Of a stretch of 64,000 nucleotides of DNA, positions 1 to 13,210 are shown piece by piece. The notes beneath the pieces were generated by a model. It was not told the origin of the DNA. It saw only the letters and a program-made list of their open reading frames with translations, and made no database searches. Location: contig NC_087253.1 in NCBI RefSeq assembly GCF_037042905.1, positions 7,381,001-7,445,000 on the forward strand. Direction: 5' to 3'. Source of the stretch: Lytechinus pictus (taxonomy: Eukaryota; Echinodermata; Echinoidea; Temnopleuroida; Toxopneustidae). Positions within the stretch are counted from its first letter, which is position 1. Each line of letters starts with the position of its first letter. The translations under genes and the position numbers were made by a program.

Positions 1-63
1 TTTGACACGCGAGCCGATTCTGCACCGCAAGCTGTAACAGCGTGTGAATGCAGTGCAAGATAA

Positions 64-112
64 ACCAAAAGCCGATTCTGCATCGGCTTTTGGTTCTGAA
101 CCAAAAGCCGAT
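64..112. repeat. Small hairpin with a third repeated arm
   Basis: ACCAAAAGCCGAT (64-76) pairs with ATCGGCTTTTGGT (82-94) across a 5-base loop. The arm is then repeated at 100-112. Confidence 0.9.
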
Positions 113-2009
113 CAAGTGTAAACACGGTAATTGTCTTATACACAAGTAAAGATCTCTTTTTTTGTGCTTGTTAAAGTTTCCTGGGAAAATGTGCCCCCCC
201 CCCCCCTTGAGAAATCCAGGATCCGTCCCTGGACAATCATATGCCAGTGGGTGAATTCTAGACATTATTTTGGGCAAGTTTTTGATCAGTAAATAAATAA
301 ACACAGATAAAAAGTGATCACAGGACAAACTTAATTCAAAAAAATATAATTAACAAAATTTTCCACCAGAAATTGTCTACACACATTTTGAGGTCAATAC
401 ACAGTATGCCCACCATTTTTCCAAACATCACGATCGGGAACGGCGGTATTTTGGCTCCATTCCCGATGTTATCGTAATGGTGGGAGCCATGCCGGGGTGG
501 AATTCAGAGACCAGTAAGTTGGGGGAATTTTCCCCAGGCCAAGCCGGTCCGGGTTGAGAGCCAAAACAGCGAAGATCAGAAGCTGTTATGTCTCCGAAAA
601 ATACCAAATAAACACCAAGATAATGTGACCATTTACCATTATTCATGAACCAAGCTCATCTATTTTCTCGAATAATCTAACTTAATTTATCCTTTACATG
701 AATTTCAGCCACTTTGAGCAGTGGAAACAGCATTATTTTAGCTTTGATCTCGACGTCTTAGTTAAAATTCTTAGTCAGATTTTGCCAAACGAACGCAGAG
801 GGCAGCAACACTGTTGACTTCGTATTTGCGCGTTGTAATCGCTAACTTCAGCAAATATCCCAATAAATATACGGTGGAGTGAGCCCCTAAATCTGATAAC
901 TCGAATGATGAAATCATGGTGGAAGCCGGAATAAAGATGTTCCTGATGCTCAGTGAATTGATTCGGACAAATATTTAGGTTAAATTAGTTCGCTAACATC
1001 GCAGGGTACGAAAGTGCATTAGGGATTAGCGGGGCCAGGTTTTTCTTAGGGCTGCAGCAGCGGTGTTGAGCGGTGGCTCCGAGTTCCGGGCCGATCCAGG
1101 ACCCAGAATTTTTTTTGCTAAACCTTCCGGTCCGGGCTCAAGCCAGGTTATCTTTGCGGGCCCCAACATTAAACATAACGTTATCGTTCAAATTCTCAGT
1201 CAGACATCACTTTGCTTGGCTCTGCCATTATTTATAAGGACTGAAGTTAGCGACCAAAAGATTTGCCTGCGGCAGTTTGCATGATTTGGTCCATATCAAA
1301 ATTACGGCAAAGCAACGCATGAGGATTCAAACAATGACGTAGAGATCGAAGCCGATATACAGCTGTTCCCGATATTCGGAAAAGCGGTGGGCATATGGAC
1401 ATTCAAATGCAATTCAGACTTGATATGACATTTGAGAACAACATTTGGTGGTGAATTTTGCTCGAAGTTGGTCGGTGAGAAATTAGTGCCCAATCCCACG
1501 GAAAAATCCCAAGGAAAAAATTCAGAAATTGTGATTTTAGTCAGCTGGCATGGCTGAGTTCAGATTAGTATAGGCTCTTTTGGGGGGGATACATTTACAT
1601 ATACATGTAAACTACGAATTTTGTTTACAAACGTCAAAAACTATGCCAATTTTTATATTTGAAGTTTTTGAACAAATTATATCGTATTCATATGTAATAA
1701 ATATTCTAAAAAACCTTAGGCCTAACCAAGAAGAAAATATCACATAACTCACTAATACCAAAATCCCGCCATGTTTTCAGAACACTTCTTGATTTATCAT
1801 GGAATATTTCTCTGCCTCAATTTCTAAAATATGTTAATTCCAAACAGTTGTAGGTTTTCTCTGAATAATTATTGCAGTCTCTCTAGAAAAATTGAATAGG
1901 AATCGTTTGTCACTCTCTCCAGTCACAATTCCGCACACAAAGTGCACATTTTACCATTGAAATTCAATGCGCAATAAGTGGTGCGTAGCTTTTTAGGGCC
2001 TGCGTAGCC
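113..2009. other. No gene recognised
   Basis: A C run near 197-207 followed by GGATCCGTCCCTGG resembles the right end of a hAT-like element that starts outside the window. Between 430 and 1500 there are scattered short inverted pieces (GGTCCGGG with GAGAGCC or CTCAAGCC), possibly an old transposon. No exon is supported. Confidence 0.4.
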
Positions 2010-2203
2010 TTTTATACAAATAATGCATGCAGCCGAGTGCGTTAGTGGAAATGCAGAGCACGCGAGGTTTCTTTAGATAGGAGTCGCACTGTGCACGAGC
2101 CGCTTGCGGCGAGTGCCCAGTGTGCTCCATCTGAAGAAACCGAGCTTTCTCTGCATTTACTTTTACGCACGACAGAGCAAGTGCATTATTTGTTTTATAA
2201 AAT
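2010..2203. repeat. Large imperfect palindrome (foldback element)
   Basis: The two arms pair around a centre near 2106 (GCCGC..GCGGC). Outer arms read ACAAATAATGCA on the left and TGCATTATTTGT on the right, and inner pieces AATGCAGAG/CTCTGCATT also match. An 89-codon frame crossing the centre has no recognised family. Confidence 0.75.
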
Positions 2204-4929
2204 AGCAACACAGAAACAATTTTTTAAAAAGTTACAGTACAGTTTTGTTGGACTTTACCGCACTGGTTTGCTCGAGCGTGCAATGTCAATTTTCGTTGCA
2301 CACCTTTTGCACTACCGTACAGTGCACAAAAAAAGTTGGATGTCATGTGACGCGTATTGACCAATCGCGATGCTTGAAATAATACAGCTATTTTATAAAA
2401 GGCTTTACTTTATGTTTTAAAAATTTAGGACACCTTACCATGTTTCACCTGAATACTACCATGTCCATGTCATCTTAATTTACCAACATTATCTAGGCCT
2501 ACCAACAACAACAAATTATAGGCCTCATTCCAGAGCAATAAGGTTTCCATTTCAGTGAAACAATGTCAATGTTGTGCAGTAACCAATGGCCTAATTGACA
2601 CTTTGAGTTTGACAGTCAATGTCATGACAGTACTGCACTGTACAGCATTAATTTAACAAGTCATTCATTCATAAATTCATACCGGTATTCAGAGATGGTT
2701 TTGTAAAACATTGACAATAGATATCAGGCCATACGAGCGAATTACTACTCAATGACAATGCTCGGCTCAGCTCACCTCAGCCAATACAATTACAAAGCAT
2801 ATTAACGCACCCCATAATCCATTTCGCCAGAGACAGGCGTGTCCCGGCCCGCGCCAACGGGGCAGTGGCGGTACGGTGGCAGTGAAACCCCGTGGCAGTA
2901 CAACGACATCTAACAGTAACACTAACAGTAACATTCTAGAAAATCAGGCCGAGCCACTAACTACGAAAACAATATCAAAGAAAATTGTTATCTAACTTAC
3001 TGTTTAGCGTATTCTGCGAATGAATTTGAAGTCGTTGTCCGAATCTGACCTGTGTTCCTTTAGTTTATGATGAATTATAGACGGACTTCTGGACAGCAAG
3101 ACAGTGGTTGATCGGGTTCTTTTTTCAAATATTGCAATTGGCGGTTACATGCGTACGTGCGCGCGCGCGTGCGAGAACAACACTTACATACCGTAATATA
3201 CATAGCTAGAGCGAGCTAGCTAGCAGCGCAGCCAACACATCCCGATATTGGGGGGGGGGGGGGTAAATCAAGACCAAATCAGGGGGAGGGGGCTTCTTAG
3301 CCAAGATACATCCCGATATGGGGGAGGAGTGAATTGCATGTAAGACCAAATGAAATCAGGGGTGTCTTTTTCTTGATTGGTTCTGGGTTGGCAATTAACC
3401 ATGCAGTCGATTTTTGCCACTGCTTATCCTTTGAAAGGATCTATGAAAAAATCATTTTGCTCAATTTTTTTCTGTTCTATAATTCCATGTCTTTCTTTTT
3501 TTTCTTTCCATTGTCTTTTTTTCTTTTTCCTTCTTTTTTTTCTGTTCAGTCTTTCTTCTTTTCTTTGTCTTAGTCTTTTTCTTTTCTTTTTTTAAATTTA
3601 TTTTTCTGTTTTTCGATATATATATTTTTTACTTATTTCTTTTTTCCTTTTCTCTCTTTGTTTAATTTCGCTTTTGTTTTGATTGCAATTGAGAATTTCG
3701 TTCATTAGATTTTTTTCTGTTACATATTGTACTAGCCTGGCGGCAGGGAATTTTGATACTGGGGGGGGGGGGGCAAGACAATAACAGACAAATCATTTCA
3801 ATTAAGCAAGTAATGACCGGCCTAGAATAGCTCTCCTCCTTATAAACACCATCCATGAGTGAGAAAAAATAATTAAAACACAATTTGTAAAGAAAAAAAA
3901 AGAGGAACGTTTTATGATCAAAAGCAGTAGTAGCGATATATAAATTGGCCGGGAGGGGGCTTTGGTCGTTGCAGACCAAAATCAGGGTTTGCCGATGGGA
4001 ATTTCAATAGGGGTTGGGGGAGGAAGACAACCAACAGTGAATTCATTTTAAGCAAAATAATGACCTATGGGACATTGCAAGAAACTCGCAATTGAACGCA
4101 AGTCAATTTCAAACTCCAAAATCAATTGAAAGTCTTACTTTTCATTGCAAACTTGCAACTGATTTATTGTTTCTTCCATCAATAAATCTATAAATTGGTT
4201 TACTTTAGATGATATTAGTCTATCACTTGTAAATTTGCAACCGAATTTTGGGATTGACTGCAAATATTTTCTTGCAACACCCCATAGCTCTCTTTATAAA
4301 AAGTGGCCATAATTGAATAAGAAAATTAATTTAAAAATAGAACAAAACTTTCAAGAAGGGGGGGGGGCGTTACATAAAAAAAACTGTATACCGTACAGAT
4401 AGGAGAGGTGGTGTGCCGTTCAAATTATACCAAGAAACAAAAAGAGAAAAGAAAGGATGGTGAAATGTATAATTTTCTATTTAGTACGATACACATCTTG
4501 TTCATGCTCTTTAAAACTTGCATGTTTTAATTTCAAGATTTTTACGGTAAATGATGATTATATTCTTCCCTTTCGGTCCGTTGATATTAAGGTACAATGA
4601 AAACCCTTTTTATCAAATAAGATTTCATTGACTCCTTTTATTTTTGCACTCAATGCATCAGATATAAATTTAGAAGGTAATATGTGCAATTGTAAAATAT
4701 AACAAATTAATGATAATGTATTTTAAGCACTGGTTCAATAATATTTAAACACATATAGGCCTTTTACTTAATAAAGACAAAGACAATTTAAAAGAATGCA
4801 ACAGACCATGTTTGCCATCATGAGCGAATGGGCCTGATTTGGGGAAGCTGCTCGCATAAAAGTCACAACTCAAAAATTTTAATAATTCTAATTTTTAATC
4901 TTTGATTTTTTTTTTCTTTAAATCTTCGG
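2204..4929. other. Repeat-like and low-complexity region, no gene
   Basis: It holds a GC-rich patch (2830-2900), an alternating GTGCGCGC tract (3150-3175), G runs at about 3250, 3763 and 4359, and a T/C-rich stretch (3470-3665) that creates Phe/Ser-rich frames. Nothing resembling an exon was found. Confidence 0.5.
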
Positions 4930-5935
4930 AATTATGTTATTGGGTAAGGTAATTGGGCATACCATTCACCATTAACATAAATATCATTCATTAGGCACAC
5001 ACCACTAAGCCACAACTGCGTTACAATTATCCAACAACTATCCATTAATTATACCACTATATAGGCACATACTACTGAGACACCATATTGGGCATATGGT
5101 ATACCATTGATACAAATCATATCATTATAGAGGCACATACCACTGAGACTATTGGAATATCACTGAGACACCATTGGGTATATGGTATACCATTCACCAT
5201 ACCAATCATATCATTATAGAGGCACATACTACTGAGACACCATTGAATACCACTGAGACACCATTGGTATATGGTATACCATTCATCATACCAATCATAC
5301 CATTAGAGGCACATATACTACTGAGAGTCCGAGACACCATTGTATACCACTGAGACACCATTGGGTATGGTATACCATTCATCATACCAATCATACCATT
5401 AGAGGCACATACTACTGAGACACCATTGTATACCACTGAGACACCATTGGTATATGGTATACCATTCACCATACAAATCATACCATTAGAGGCACATACT
5501 ACTGAGACACCATTGAATACCACTGAGACACCGTTGGGTGTATGGTATACCATTCATCATACCAATCATACCATTAGAGGCACATACTACTGAGACACCA
5601 TTGTATACCACTGAGACACCATTGGATATGGTATACCATTCATTATACTAATCATACCATTAGACACATACCACTGAGACACCATTGGGTATATGGTATA
5701 CCATTTACCATTAAATAAACTACCACTTACCATTAAGAACTTACCATTGAAACACCACTTAAATACCATTCGCGTACCATTTACCATTCAGATCACCATT
5801 CAACTACCATAAACTACCACTTACCATTAAAAACTTACCATTGAAACACCACTTAAATACCATTCGCGTACCATTTACCATTCAGATCACCATTCAACTA
5901 CCACTCGCCACCATTCAAATACCATTGGCGATTTT
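4930..5935. repeat. Minisatellite, ~88-bp unit rich in ACCATT
   Basis: GAGGCACATA recurs at 5130, 5219, 5306, 5402, 5489 and 5577, giving 87- to 96-bp units. Each contains CACTGAGACACCATT, usually twice, and a GGTATACCATTC block. A second pair of about 94-bp units (starting 5717 and 5811) follows. The open frames on the minus strand, with repeated NGVSVV peptides, follow from the period being close to a multiple of three. Confidence 0.92.
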
Positions 5936-6290
5936 TATAAGGGGTGTTCATGTCTTTCACGTCATATTTCAGCGCATGCATTGGGGAAGGGAAATTAATT
6001 TGGAAGTGGGAAAAGGGAGAAAAGAATTAAAGGGAAAGGTAAAAAAAAAGAGGATAACAAGTAAAGGAAAAGAAAGAACAAATGAGGCAAGGGAAACAGG
6101 AAATGGAACGAGCTAACATGATAGCAGAGGCAGATCAATTTCGCGGCCAATATCACGAATATGGGGGGGGGGGGGAATTTTTCACCCATTATTTTCCACG
6201 ATCGACCGCTCTGAGTTGATTTTTGTTTGTTTCTTTCTTTGAAGGTGTAGACCTAACAGTCAGCTTTATTCTTATAAAACAACATAAATG

Positions 6291-6467
6291 CAGGGGCCGC
6301 AGAATAGTTTTCAAAGTGAGGGGGGGCTGAGTCAAATGTTTTTTTTTTTTTTGGGGGGGGGGTGACCATGCAAAAAATCACAATCAAATGGTCATTTTTA
6401 CTTTTTTGAACACGGTTATGGAAAAAAGCAGGGGCTGGAGCCCCCCCCCCCCCTCGCTTCCGCGACC
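6291..6467. repeat. Candidate MITE with CAGGGG ends
   Basis: CAGGGGCCGCAGAATAG at the left and GCTTCCGCGACCCCTG at the right are imperfect inverted ends, followed inward by G and C runs, about 177 bp in all. No exact target duplication was found. Confidence 0.5.
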
Positions 6468-6699
6468 CCTGAAATGTATAATCCTATACGTACTATTCAA
6501 TATAGTGCGAGTGATGCGCGAGTTAAAATTTTTCGTAAATGTCATATTTTGTCCTGAAAATAAAACATCTAACTAATAACTATACTGCAAATACGAAGCA
6601 CGAGCAGATTTTTTTTTCATATATATTCTGGCCTGATAAACAAGGGACCTGTTCTGATTGTAGTAGCCATGAAGACGATACATAGGCCTATATAATTAT

Positions 6700-8530
6700 G
6701 ATGGCCTATTTCAAGAATGGAATAATGCGAGCGCGAAGTGCGGGCTGAACATTTTTGACATTCCAACAAGAAAATTGACATTCTAAGCATTAATCCTGAA
6801 CTGAATAGGTATATAACTAGACAATACGAGCGATAAGCGCGATGGGGAAAATTAAGATTTAGAGCTAAAAACGGGACACTAGTTCATGTTTTGTAAGGCG
6901 TGAAGATGGGTAATTAGGCATCTTCCTACGTAATGCAAGCGGGAAGTGCGAGCAGAATTCTAATCTGAAAACTATTTCAAACACTGAAAATGAAACTGAC
7001 TGGATGTGGATCGCACTCAATAAATGATTCAAGCGCGAAGCTCGAGCGGATATTTTTCGGAAATTATTCTGACCTAGGACGGGAACATTCTAAGGACATT
7101 TTGTCATATGAAAATATAAATTATCTACCTATTAAGTGTCCCCAAGCGCGAGATGAAAATTCTTTCAATTATAAAAAAAGACAATATAGTTATTAGCAAT
7201 TCATGAAATGTTATTGTTATTATCTTATTTATTACTCTAATAAGCCCAATAAGAGCGAGAAATTTGTTAATATCAATTTCTGAAAACTGGATATTCTAAG
7301 TATTTTTCTATTTATGAATAGAAGGCATTGGTTGATATATCTTTAACAATTAATGCGAGCGCAAATCACGAACCGATTTTTTTTTAATAAACTGTCATGA
7401 AAAGGGATTTTAAATTTATTTGACCCTGGCAGTCCAGTAGGTGCTCAATCTATACTCTTGTTATGTTTATTATTGTATTATACTGCACTGTACCAATTTC
7501 TTATACTTTTCATTGCCGAAATAAATAATAATAATAATAATAAATAGTTTGTTATAGAGATAAATAACTAACCAATCGAAATGTGAGCGCGCAGCGCTAG
7601 CTGATAGGTTTTGACAATCAGAGCTGATATGTTTTGACAATCAGACCTGAATAAGAATATTTTGAGAATTTATTGTAAATACGAAGACTAGAGATTGGGT
7701 ACTTGACAAATAATGCGAGCGCGTAGCGCGAGCTGCATTGATACTCGATCAGACCATAAACGGACTACGGCTGCACATTAAAAAAAAATCAATTTGTAAA
7801 TCAAGCAACGTGATATTTTAAGCTCCATATCAGCCCATTGAGGATTATTTGTATCTCGATATCAAACATGCAAGTGCGAGCGAAAAATTCATATAGTGAT
7901 ATGAAAGATTCTTATTTTTTTTGTATTTTCCAAGTCTTCTTCTCACCTTATTTTTTTCATTTGTCTTCCTCCTCTTTTCCTCCTTTTTTTCTCCTCTCTT
8001 TTCCCTTTTTTTATTTTCCCCACTCCTAGAGGGACCCGGGAATTTCGCCCTGGATCCGCGCTCGCATTATTCATGTTATTAATCTAGAAAGATCCCAAAT
8101 TACTCATCCTTTTCATTATTTACAAAACATGAATGATGTGTCCCGTTTTAGTCTAAATCTCTTTTTTTTACTCTCGCGCTTCGCCCTCGCATCAATAGTT
8201 CAGTGATATACATATCCTGTTTACGTTTACAAAAAAGCTTAGAATTTCCCTTCTTTAGGTAAAAATGTACTTCTATTTGATTGTTGAAATATGCAACGCA
8301 TTCATGGCTAACTGCAAGACGTCCTTGACAGGTGCATGGTTCCTTTTCGATCAGATCAAAACGTATATTTAAAATTTCTGTTCACGCTTCGCAGTAATTA
8401 TTTAGTTGCATATATACACGATTCGTTCAGGCTCACAAACATTGCCCAGAATGTTAAAATTTCAAATACAAAATTAGCTCGCGCTTCGCGCTCGAACTAT
8501 TTATATAAGGCTTATGAGATTATTAAATAT
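6700..8530. repeat. Degenerate array of GC-core units
   Basis: About a dozen copies of GCGAGCGCGAAGCGCGAGC-like cores recur every ~80-200 bp in otherwise AT-rich DNA. They are plus-oriented up to about 7900 and inverted (CTCGCGCTTCGCGCTCG) from about 8050. The switch suggests two head-to-head transposon remnants. A LINE-like 3' tail is inserted at about 7425-7545. Confidence 0.8.
7425..7545 (+). mobile_element. LINE 3'-tail fragment
   Basis: It begins TGACCCTGGCAGTCCAGTAG and ends in CCGAAATAAATAATAATAATA, the simple-repeat end expected of CR1/L2-like retrotransposons. Only the 3' untranslated part is present. Confidence 0.45.
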
Positions 8531-10044
8531 TTATGTTGATTTATAGGAATACAGCTAATGGACTACCCCTTCAAATAAACATACATAAATCAACTTCGAG
8601 CGGCCGATTGTGGAAAATGTGACTGAAAAATCCCCCCCCCCCCCATATCAGCGAAGCTGGATCCGCCCCTGTACCCAACATATCATTTGTAAATATGCCT
8701 CTATAAAGGAGCTATATACAGTTCTTTACTTGTGTTTCTGCTCAGACTCATTAGAAAGGTGCAAATTGGAAACTTGAAACTGATCATGCATCCAGTGCCA
8801 TTTGGCCAGGGTATACCAATCATGGTACAAGAGCGATTTATATAGTTTATGGCAATATCGAATTGGACTGTGTCAGGCAAGGTCGCCAATTATAGTAAAA
8901 AGATTCTTATAAAATTTTACGTTGTGAAGAAAGTTCAAAAATGGTCACTCGTTTCGTGTTAGATGTCAAGTAAGATTTTTTATTTATTGGAACGTGGAAC
9001 AAAAGAAAATGTATCATTTTGGATTTTGAAATAAAAATTGGTGGAAACAGCAAAACAGACGGGCCCATATTTTATAATGGCAATTTTCGTACATTTAGCT
9101 CTATTGTGCAAGACTCTCTTACACTGGGGAAATGAAACAGAATATATGATAAATGACCATGCATGAATGAATGAATAAATGCATACAATTATTAAAGTAA
9201 ATAAATAAAAATGTATGTCTATGAGCAATTTTCAAAATATACCTTGGTCGCCCCCAGCCCTGATCCGCCAATTTACATGTGGAAAGAAAAATTATGGGAA
9301 AACTGGCGTATATGCTGTATTCTCGACCGCTGGTCTTTCTCACATTCATAAAATATTTTGGGAATAAGTTTTGACTTTATAAAATTATGAAGTCAGAGAT
9401 CTTTTCATTACAAGAGATTCGTACTTTGTTTCGTTGACAAACAAAAATTACACGTTTTATACAGCCGAAGGCCAAATACTTGCTCGTGCAGTATTATTTT
9501 GTCCACCCTATGCGATTGGTGAGGTTGGGGGGGGGGGGGGTAGGCCTATTGGGGAAGGGATAGGCCATGCAGTTGAACAAATAGGCATTTTCACAAGAAA
9601 GTGTGTGTGAAGAAATAATATTACTTCAATGCACTATGAATTATGATGCAATTAATTTAGGCCGATATCGCAACATGTTTGTTTTGGGTTTTTTTGCTTT
9701 TCTCTCACTCATAACAGTCCGAGTGACAATATATATCCGGTTATTCATGAGGGACGTGTATCGTTTGGTTGTCAAGTTAGAAACAAAGAATTGCAATAAT
9801 AAAGTTTGTCAGACTAGACAAATTCCCAACGACTCGTTCCCATGCAGCTCGATCCCCACCCAACCCCCCTCCCCTACGTTCTTTCTTTCTCTATATAATT
9901 TCTTTCTTTCATTGCATTTTTTCCCCTTCCCGTTCTTTCACCTCCTTTTTCTGATAATGACTTGAAAATCGATCAGCGCTTGGCTTGTAAATCATTGTCC
10001 CTGCCATTTTTTTTGCATCTCTCCCACAGTTCAATGTTTAATTA
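8531..10044. other. No gene recognised
   Basis: It contains a C run with GGATCCGCCCCTG (8632-8670), the right end of a hAT-like remnant, and a G run near 9528. Short open frames here lack splice context or family similarity. Confidence 0.45.
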
Positions 10045-11800
10045 AAGGTCAAGTCCACCCCAGAAAAAAAAAATGTTGATTTGAATCAATATAAAAAAAT
10101 CCAACAAGCATAATTTTGAAAAATTCATCAAAATTGGATGTAAAAGTGATTAAATCAGTATGGCATTTCCAAATTTCACATAGCCTATATTTTTCACAAA
10201 ATAGTTATATGCACAACTCAGTATTATGCAAATGAGAGTTGATGATGTCCATCGATCACTACCAACCGCGTAGCCAGGATTTCATTTTGGAGGGGGCGGT
10301 AAATGCACGCGAAGCGTGCCAACACTTACAGAGCGCGCGAAGCGCGCTCCCTAGGGGGTGGGTGCAGGGAGGGGGAGTTTCCCCCTCCCTTGCGAAGCTT
10401 TTGGTGTTTCATAAATTAAAATGAAAAGGAGCCGTCTCTCTTGTCTTTAGTACCTATATATCAGCTCCAATTCAGTTGACTATATTGTGATTTTGAACAT
10501 TGTTTTCAAAAAAGATTGTGAACGCACAAAAAAGGAATACAATGGAGGACATTAAAATGATAATAACCCCGCGCGAAGCGCGGAAACTAAAGCGTTTTAT
10601 CAATTTTTTGCCATGAAAAGGGTCCCGAGAAAACGGTATTCTCAAACACATATTGGATACTTCCCTTGGAAAGATCAGATTTGATTACAAACAATTTAGC
10701 GACAGTGCATATCTTTAACTCGCAAAACAGAGGAGAAGAAGTGTATATGCCGGGAGGAAGATATTCCTCCCCGCGCAGAACAACGAAACTCTGAAATTTC
10801 AAAGGGCAGACGTTACATCAAATGCAGATATCTCCAATACCCGATCGGCTCTAATTCAATTAATTTTCTAAGATTATTGAACTTCATTACAAGGAAAATA
10901 GTGCGCAAAAAGTTGAAACTTCTGTGATTTATTGAAATTATATAAAAAGGATACCTAATTTCTTTGACTTATCCTGAAGCGCTTCATTTTGAATTATAAA
11001 GAAACTTTGGTGTCATTCAAAATTTCAAACTGAGGGCGCAAAACAGGACAGGAGATGAATGTGCAGGGAAATGACATGAAGTTTAATAGAATTTGATAAA
11101 AAATATTGTACTTTTTTATTTAATAAGATACGAATTTTATACCTTCCTCTTTTTAAATTAGGAACCTGTTTGCCCCAAAAATTATGGTTGTTTAGTAATG
11201 AGCTGAAAAGCGGGAGAAGTTGACTTTATGGAGGTGACGGCAGAAATTGATATAAAGATTTCACCCAACCGGAGCCGACCCGACCAGAAGTTGCGCGATC
11301 AATTAAAAAAAAAGATAACTTCATATACTTCGGCCTAACCATGCCCTAATGTATACATTTGAACTTTACCCGGCAAGAAACACATATATAGCTGAGGTGG
11401 AAAAATAGGGTTAGAGAAAGGGTGGGGGGAACAATGGAGATCTTCAATATTGTCATTTAACCGCGCGCAGCGCGGAAGCAAAATTCATATATAAATCTAG
11501 AGCAAGAGTGAAGGAGTTTCTCTTTTGAGAAAAAAAAAAGAATAAAAAGAAAAAAAACCCTCAAAGCTACCTTTCTTCCCTTCTCCCTTCCCTTCTCCCT
11601 TTCTCCTCTCTTTTTTCTCTTTTTTTCTTTTTGGGGACGTTTTTTTTTTTTGGGGGGGGGGGCGACCGCCCCCACCGCCCCCCTGGCTTGTTTGAATTAT
11701 ATTTCAATTAGAGATTTGAAAATAAGGACCAACTTGACTGAACCATAGATATAATCCTCAGCGGTTATTCCACATATTCAGGAAAAAAATAAAATTATGG
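10045..11800. repeat. Foldback element (CCACCCC family) split by an insertion
   Basis: 10045-10261 matches the left part of the intact copies at 27950 and 51161 (AAGGTCAAGTCCACCCCAG, GGATGTAAAAGTGA, ATGCACAACTCAGT). From 11689 the middle of the same element resumes (TGTTTGAATTATA, ACTTGACTGAACCATA, CCACATATTCAGG). The right arm is lost. Confidence 0.75.
10262..11688. mobile_element. Element with GCGCGAAGCGCG cores inserted in the foldback element
   Basis: It lies exactly between the two halves of the foldback copy, starting near CGCGTAGCCAGGAT and ending near CCGCCCCCCTGGCT. Its cores (10305, 10333, 10568, 11461) are CGCGCGAAGCGCG-like and differ from the GCGAGC family. A G/C run marks the right end. 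No transposase frame is seen. Confidence 0.6.
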
Positions 11801-12199
11801 GGAAATATATAAAATGATATCGAGGCCCTATATCGACGTTACACCCGACCCACATTATTATTTTTATTGTTCTTTTGGTAGGCCTATTTAGTTAGTGAGA
11901 TAGTGGTTATTACCATGTGAAATGGCCATATTATGGAAAGATATACGATCAAACTGAATAACATTATTTACAGAACTTTATCCAATAAATTACTTATTCC
12001 ATAGGATAGCCAGTTTTCTGAAACTCGGCATGCTGAGCTGTATACTAGGCCCATGGTTTCGATTGAATCAAATTATCTCGGGACACGCAGGATCTCTCCA
12101 TGTACATGACCAGTGAACTGAACTCTTCATGACCTTTAGGAGGCCCGGTATACAAGATCATTGCATGCAATGTATCTGTTGACCTTATTACGTAACGTC

Positions 12200-12304
12200 T
12201 CCACACCACTGAACTAGAAATACGTGGAAGTCGTGTTCACCCAAGCAAAACATCGCCGGCGAACTCGATAAGTCACGTGACCGCCGCCATTTTGCTAGGT
12301 CAAT
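12200..12304. repeat. Left member of an inverted repeat pair containing GCCGCCATTTTG
   Basis: ACTGAACTAGAAATACGTGG at its outer end and GCCGCCATTTTGCTAGGTCA at its inner end are the reverse complements of sequence at 15203-15324. Between them is GTCACGTGAC, an E-box palindrome. AAAATGGCGGC on the minus strand fits a YY1-type promoter site. No gene is recognised downstream. Confidence 0.7.
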
Positions 12305-12529
12305 TGTTCGAGAACGCGCCGTAGAAGACAATTGAAAGTCTGTGCAAGATGCAATATGTTTTCTCTATAAATATAAAATTAATACTGATGTACTTCGTAT
12401 GGCAAAGTGGTATTTTAATGTCATTAAGCCAATCATGTACAAACATATTTCTATATGCACAATGTACTGGGACCTGGTAATTCATGAAGTTTAAAAAGGG
12501 TTATCAGGGTGACCAGATTTCACAAAAGA

Positions 12530-13210
12530 AAATGAAATGAGAAAGAAGAAAGAACAAATGAAGGGGGAAAATGAGAGAAAGTTAGAACAATTAAAAGGAC
12601 GATGAAAGAAAGAATAAAAGGGAAAAAAGTTTCGGTCATTCTTTGAATTCATCGAATATAGAAAGAAAGAAAAAGAAAGAAGAAACGTGAAAGACAAAAT
12701 AAAGGTGAGAAAGAAAAAGTAAGAAAAAGGAGGAGGAAACAAAAATGAAGGAAAGACAAATGTTTTCATTCTTTGAAAGAAAGAAACAAAGACAGAATAA
12801 AACAGGAAGGGGAAGGAACTAGGGAGAGATGGTAAGAAAGAAAGAATAAGGGTAAAGAATTAGAAGGAAAAAATAAAATAAAGAATGCAAGAGAAGGAGG
12901 AAAGATTAGAGGGAGGAGAGAATGAAAAAAAAAGTAATGGATCAGGAGAGAGAAACGAAAAGAAAAAGGTGAGGAATGGAGAAGAAAGTAAATAAAAGTA
13001 TAAGGAAAGAAAGAACGAAGGAAATAAAAAGGGCAGATAAGAGAAAGAAGGAAAGAAAATTAACACACAGAAAGGATCAGGAAAGAAGGTAGGAAATTTT
13101 AAAAGATAGATGGAGCAAAAAAAAGCAAGCAGGAAGGATAGAAGGATGAAGGATAAAAATGAAAGAGGAAAAAGTTCAAACTTCAAGCAAACAAAAGCAA
13201 TCCAATCATC
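12530..13210 (+). repeat. Long polypurine tract
   Basis: About 680 bases of almost uninterrupted A and G on the plus strand (GAAAGAAAGA-type), broken by a few pyrimidine islands. Long minus-strand frames here are Phe/Leu/Ser-rich by composition only. Confidence 0.9.

Noticed and set aside
2091..2360. 89-residue plus-strand frame
   Set aside because: It begins inside the large palindrome at 2010-2203 and has no recognisable domain.
5206..5787. Minus-strand open frames with repeated NGVSVV peptides, resembling a repetitive protein
   Set aside because: They arise from the ~88-bp minisatellite, whose period is close to a multiple of three. Frames break where unit length changes, and no start context, splice sites or homologue is visible.
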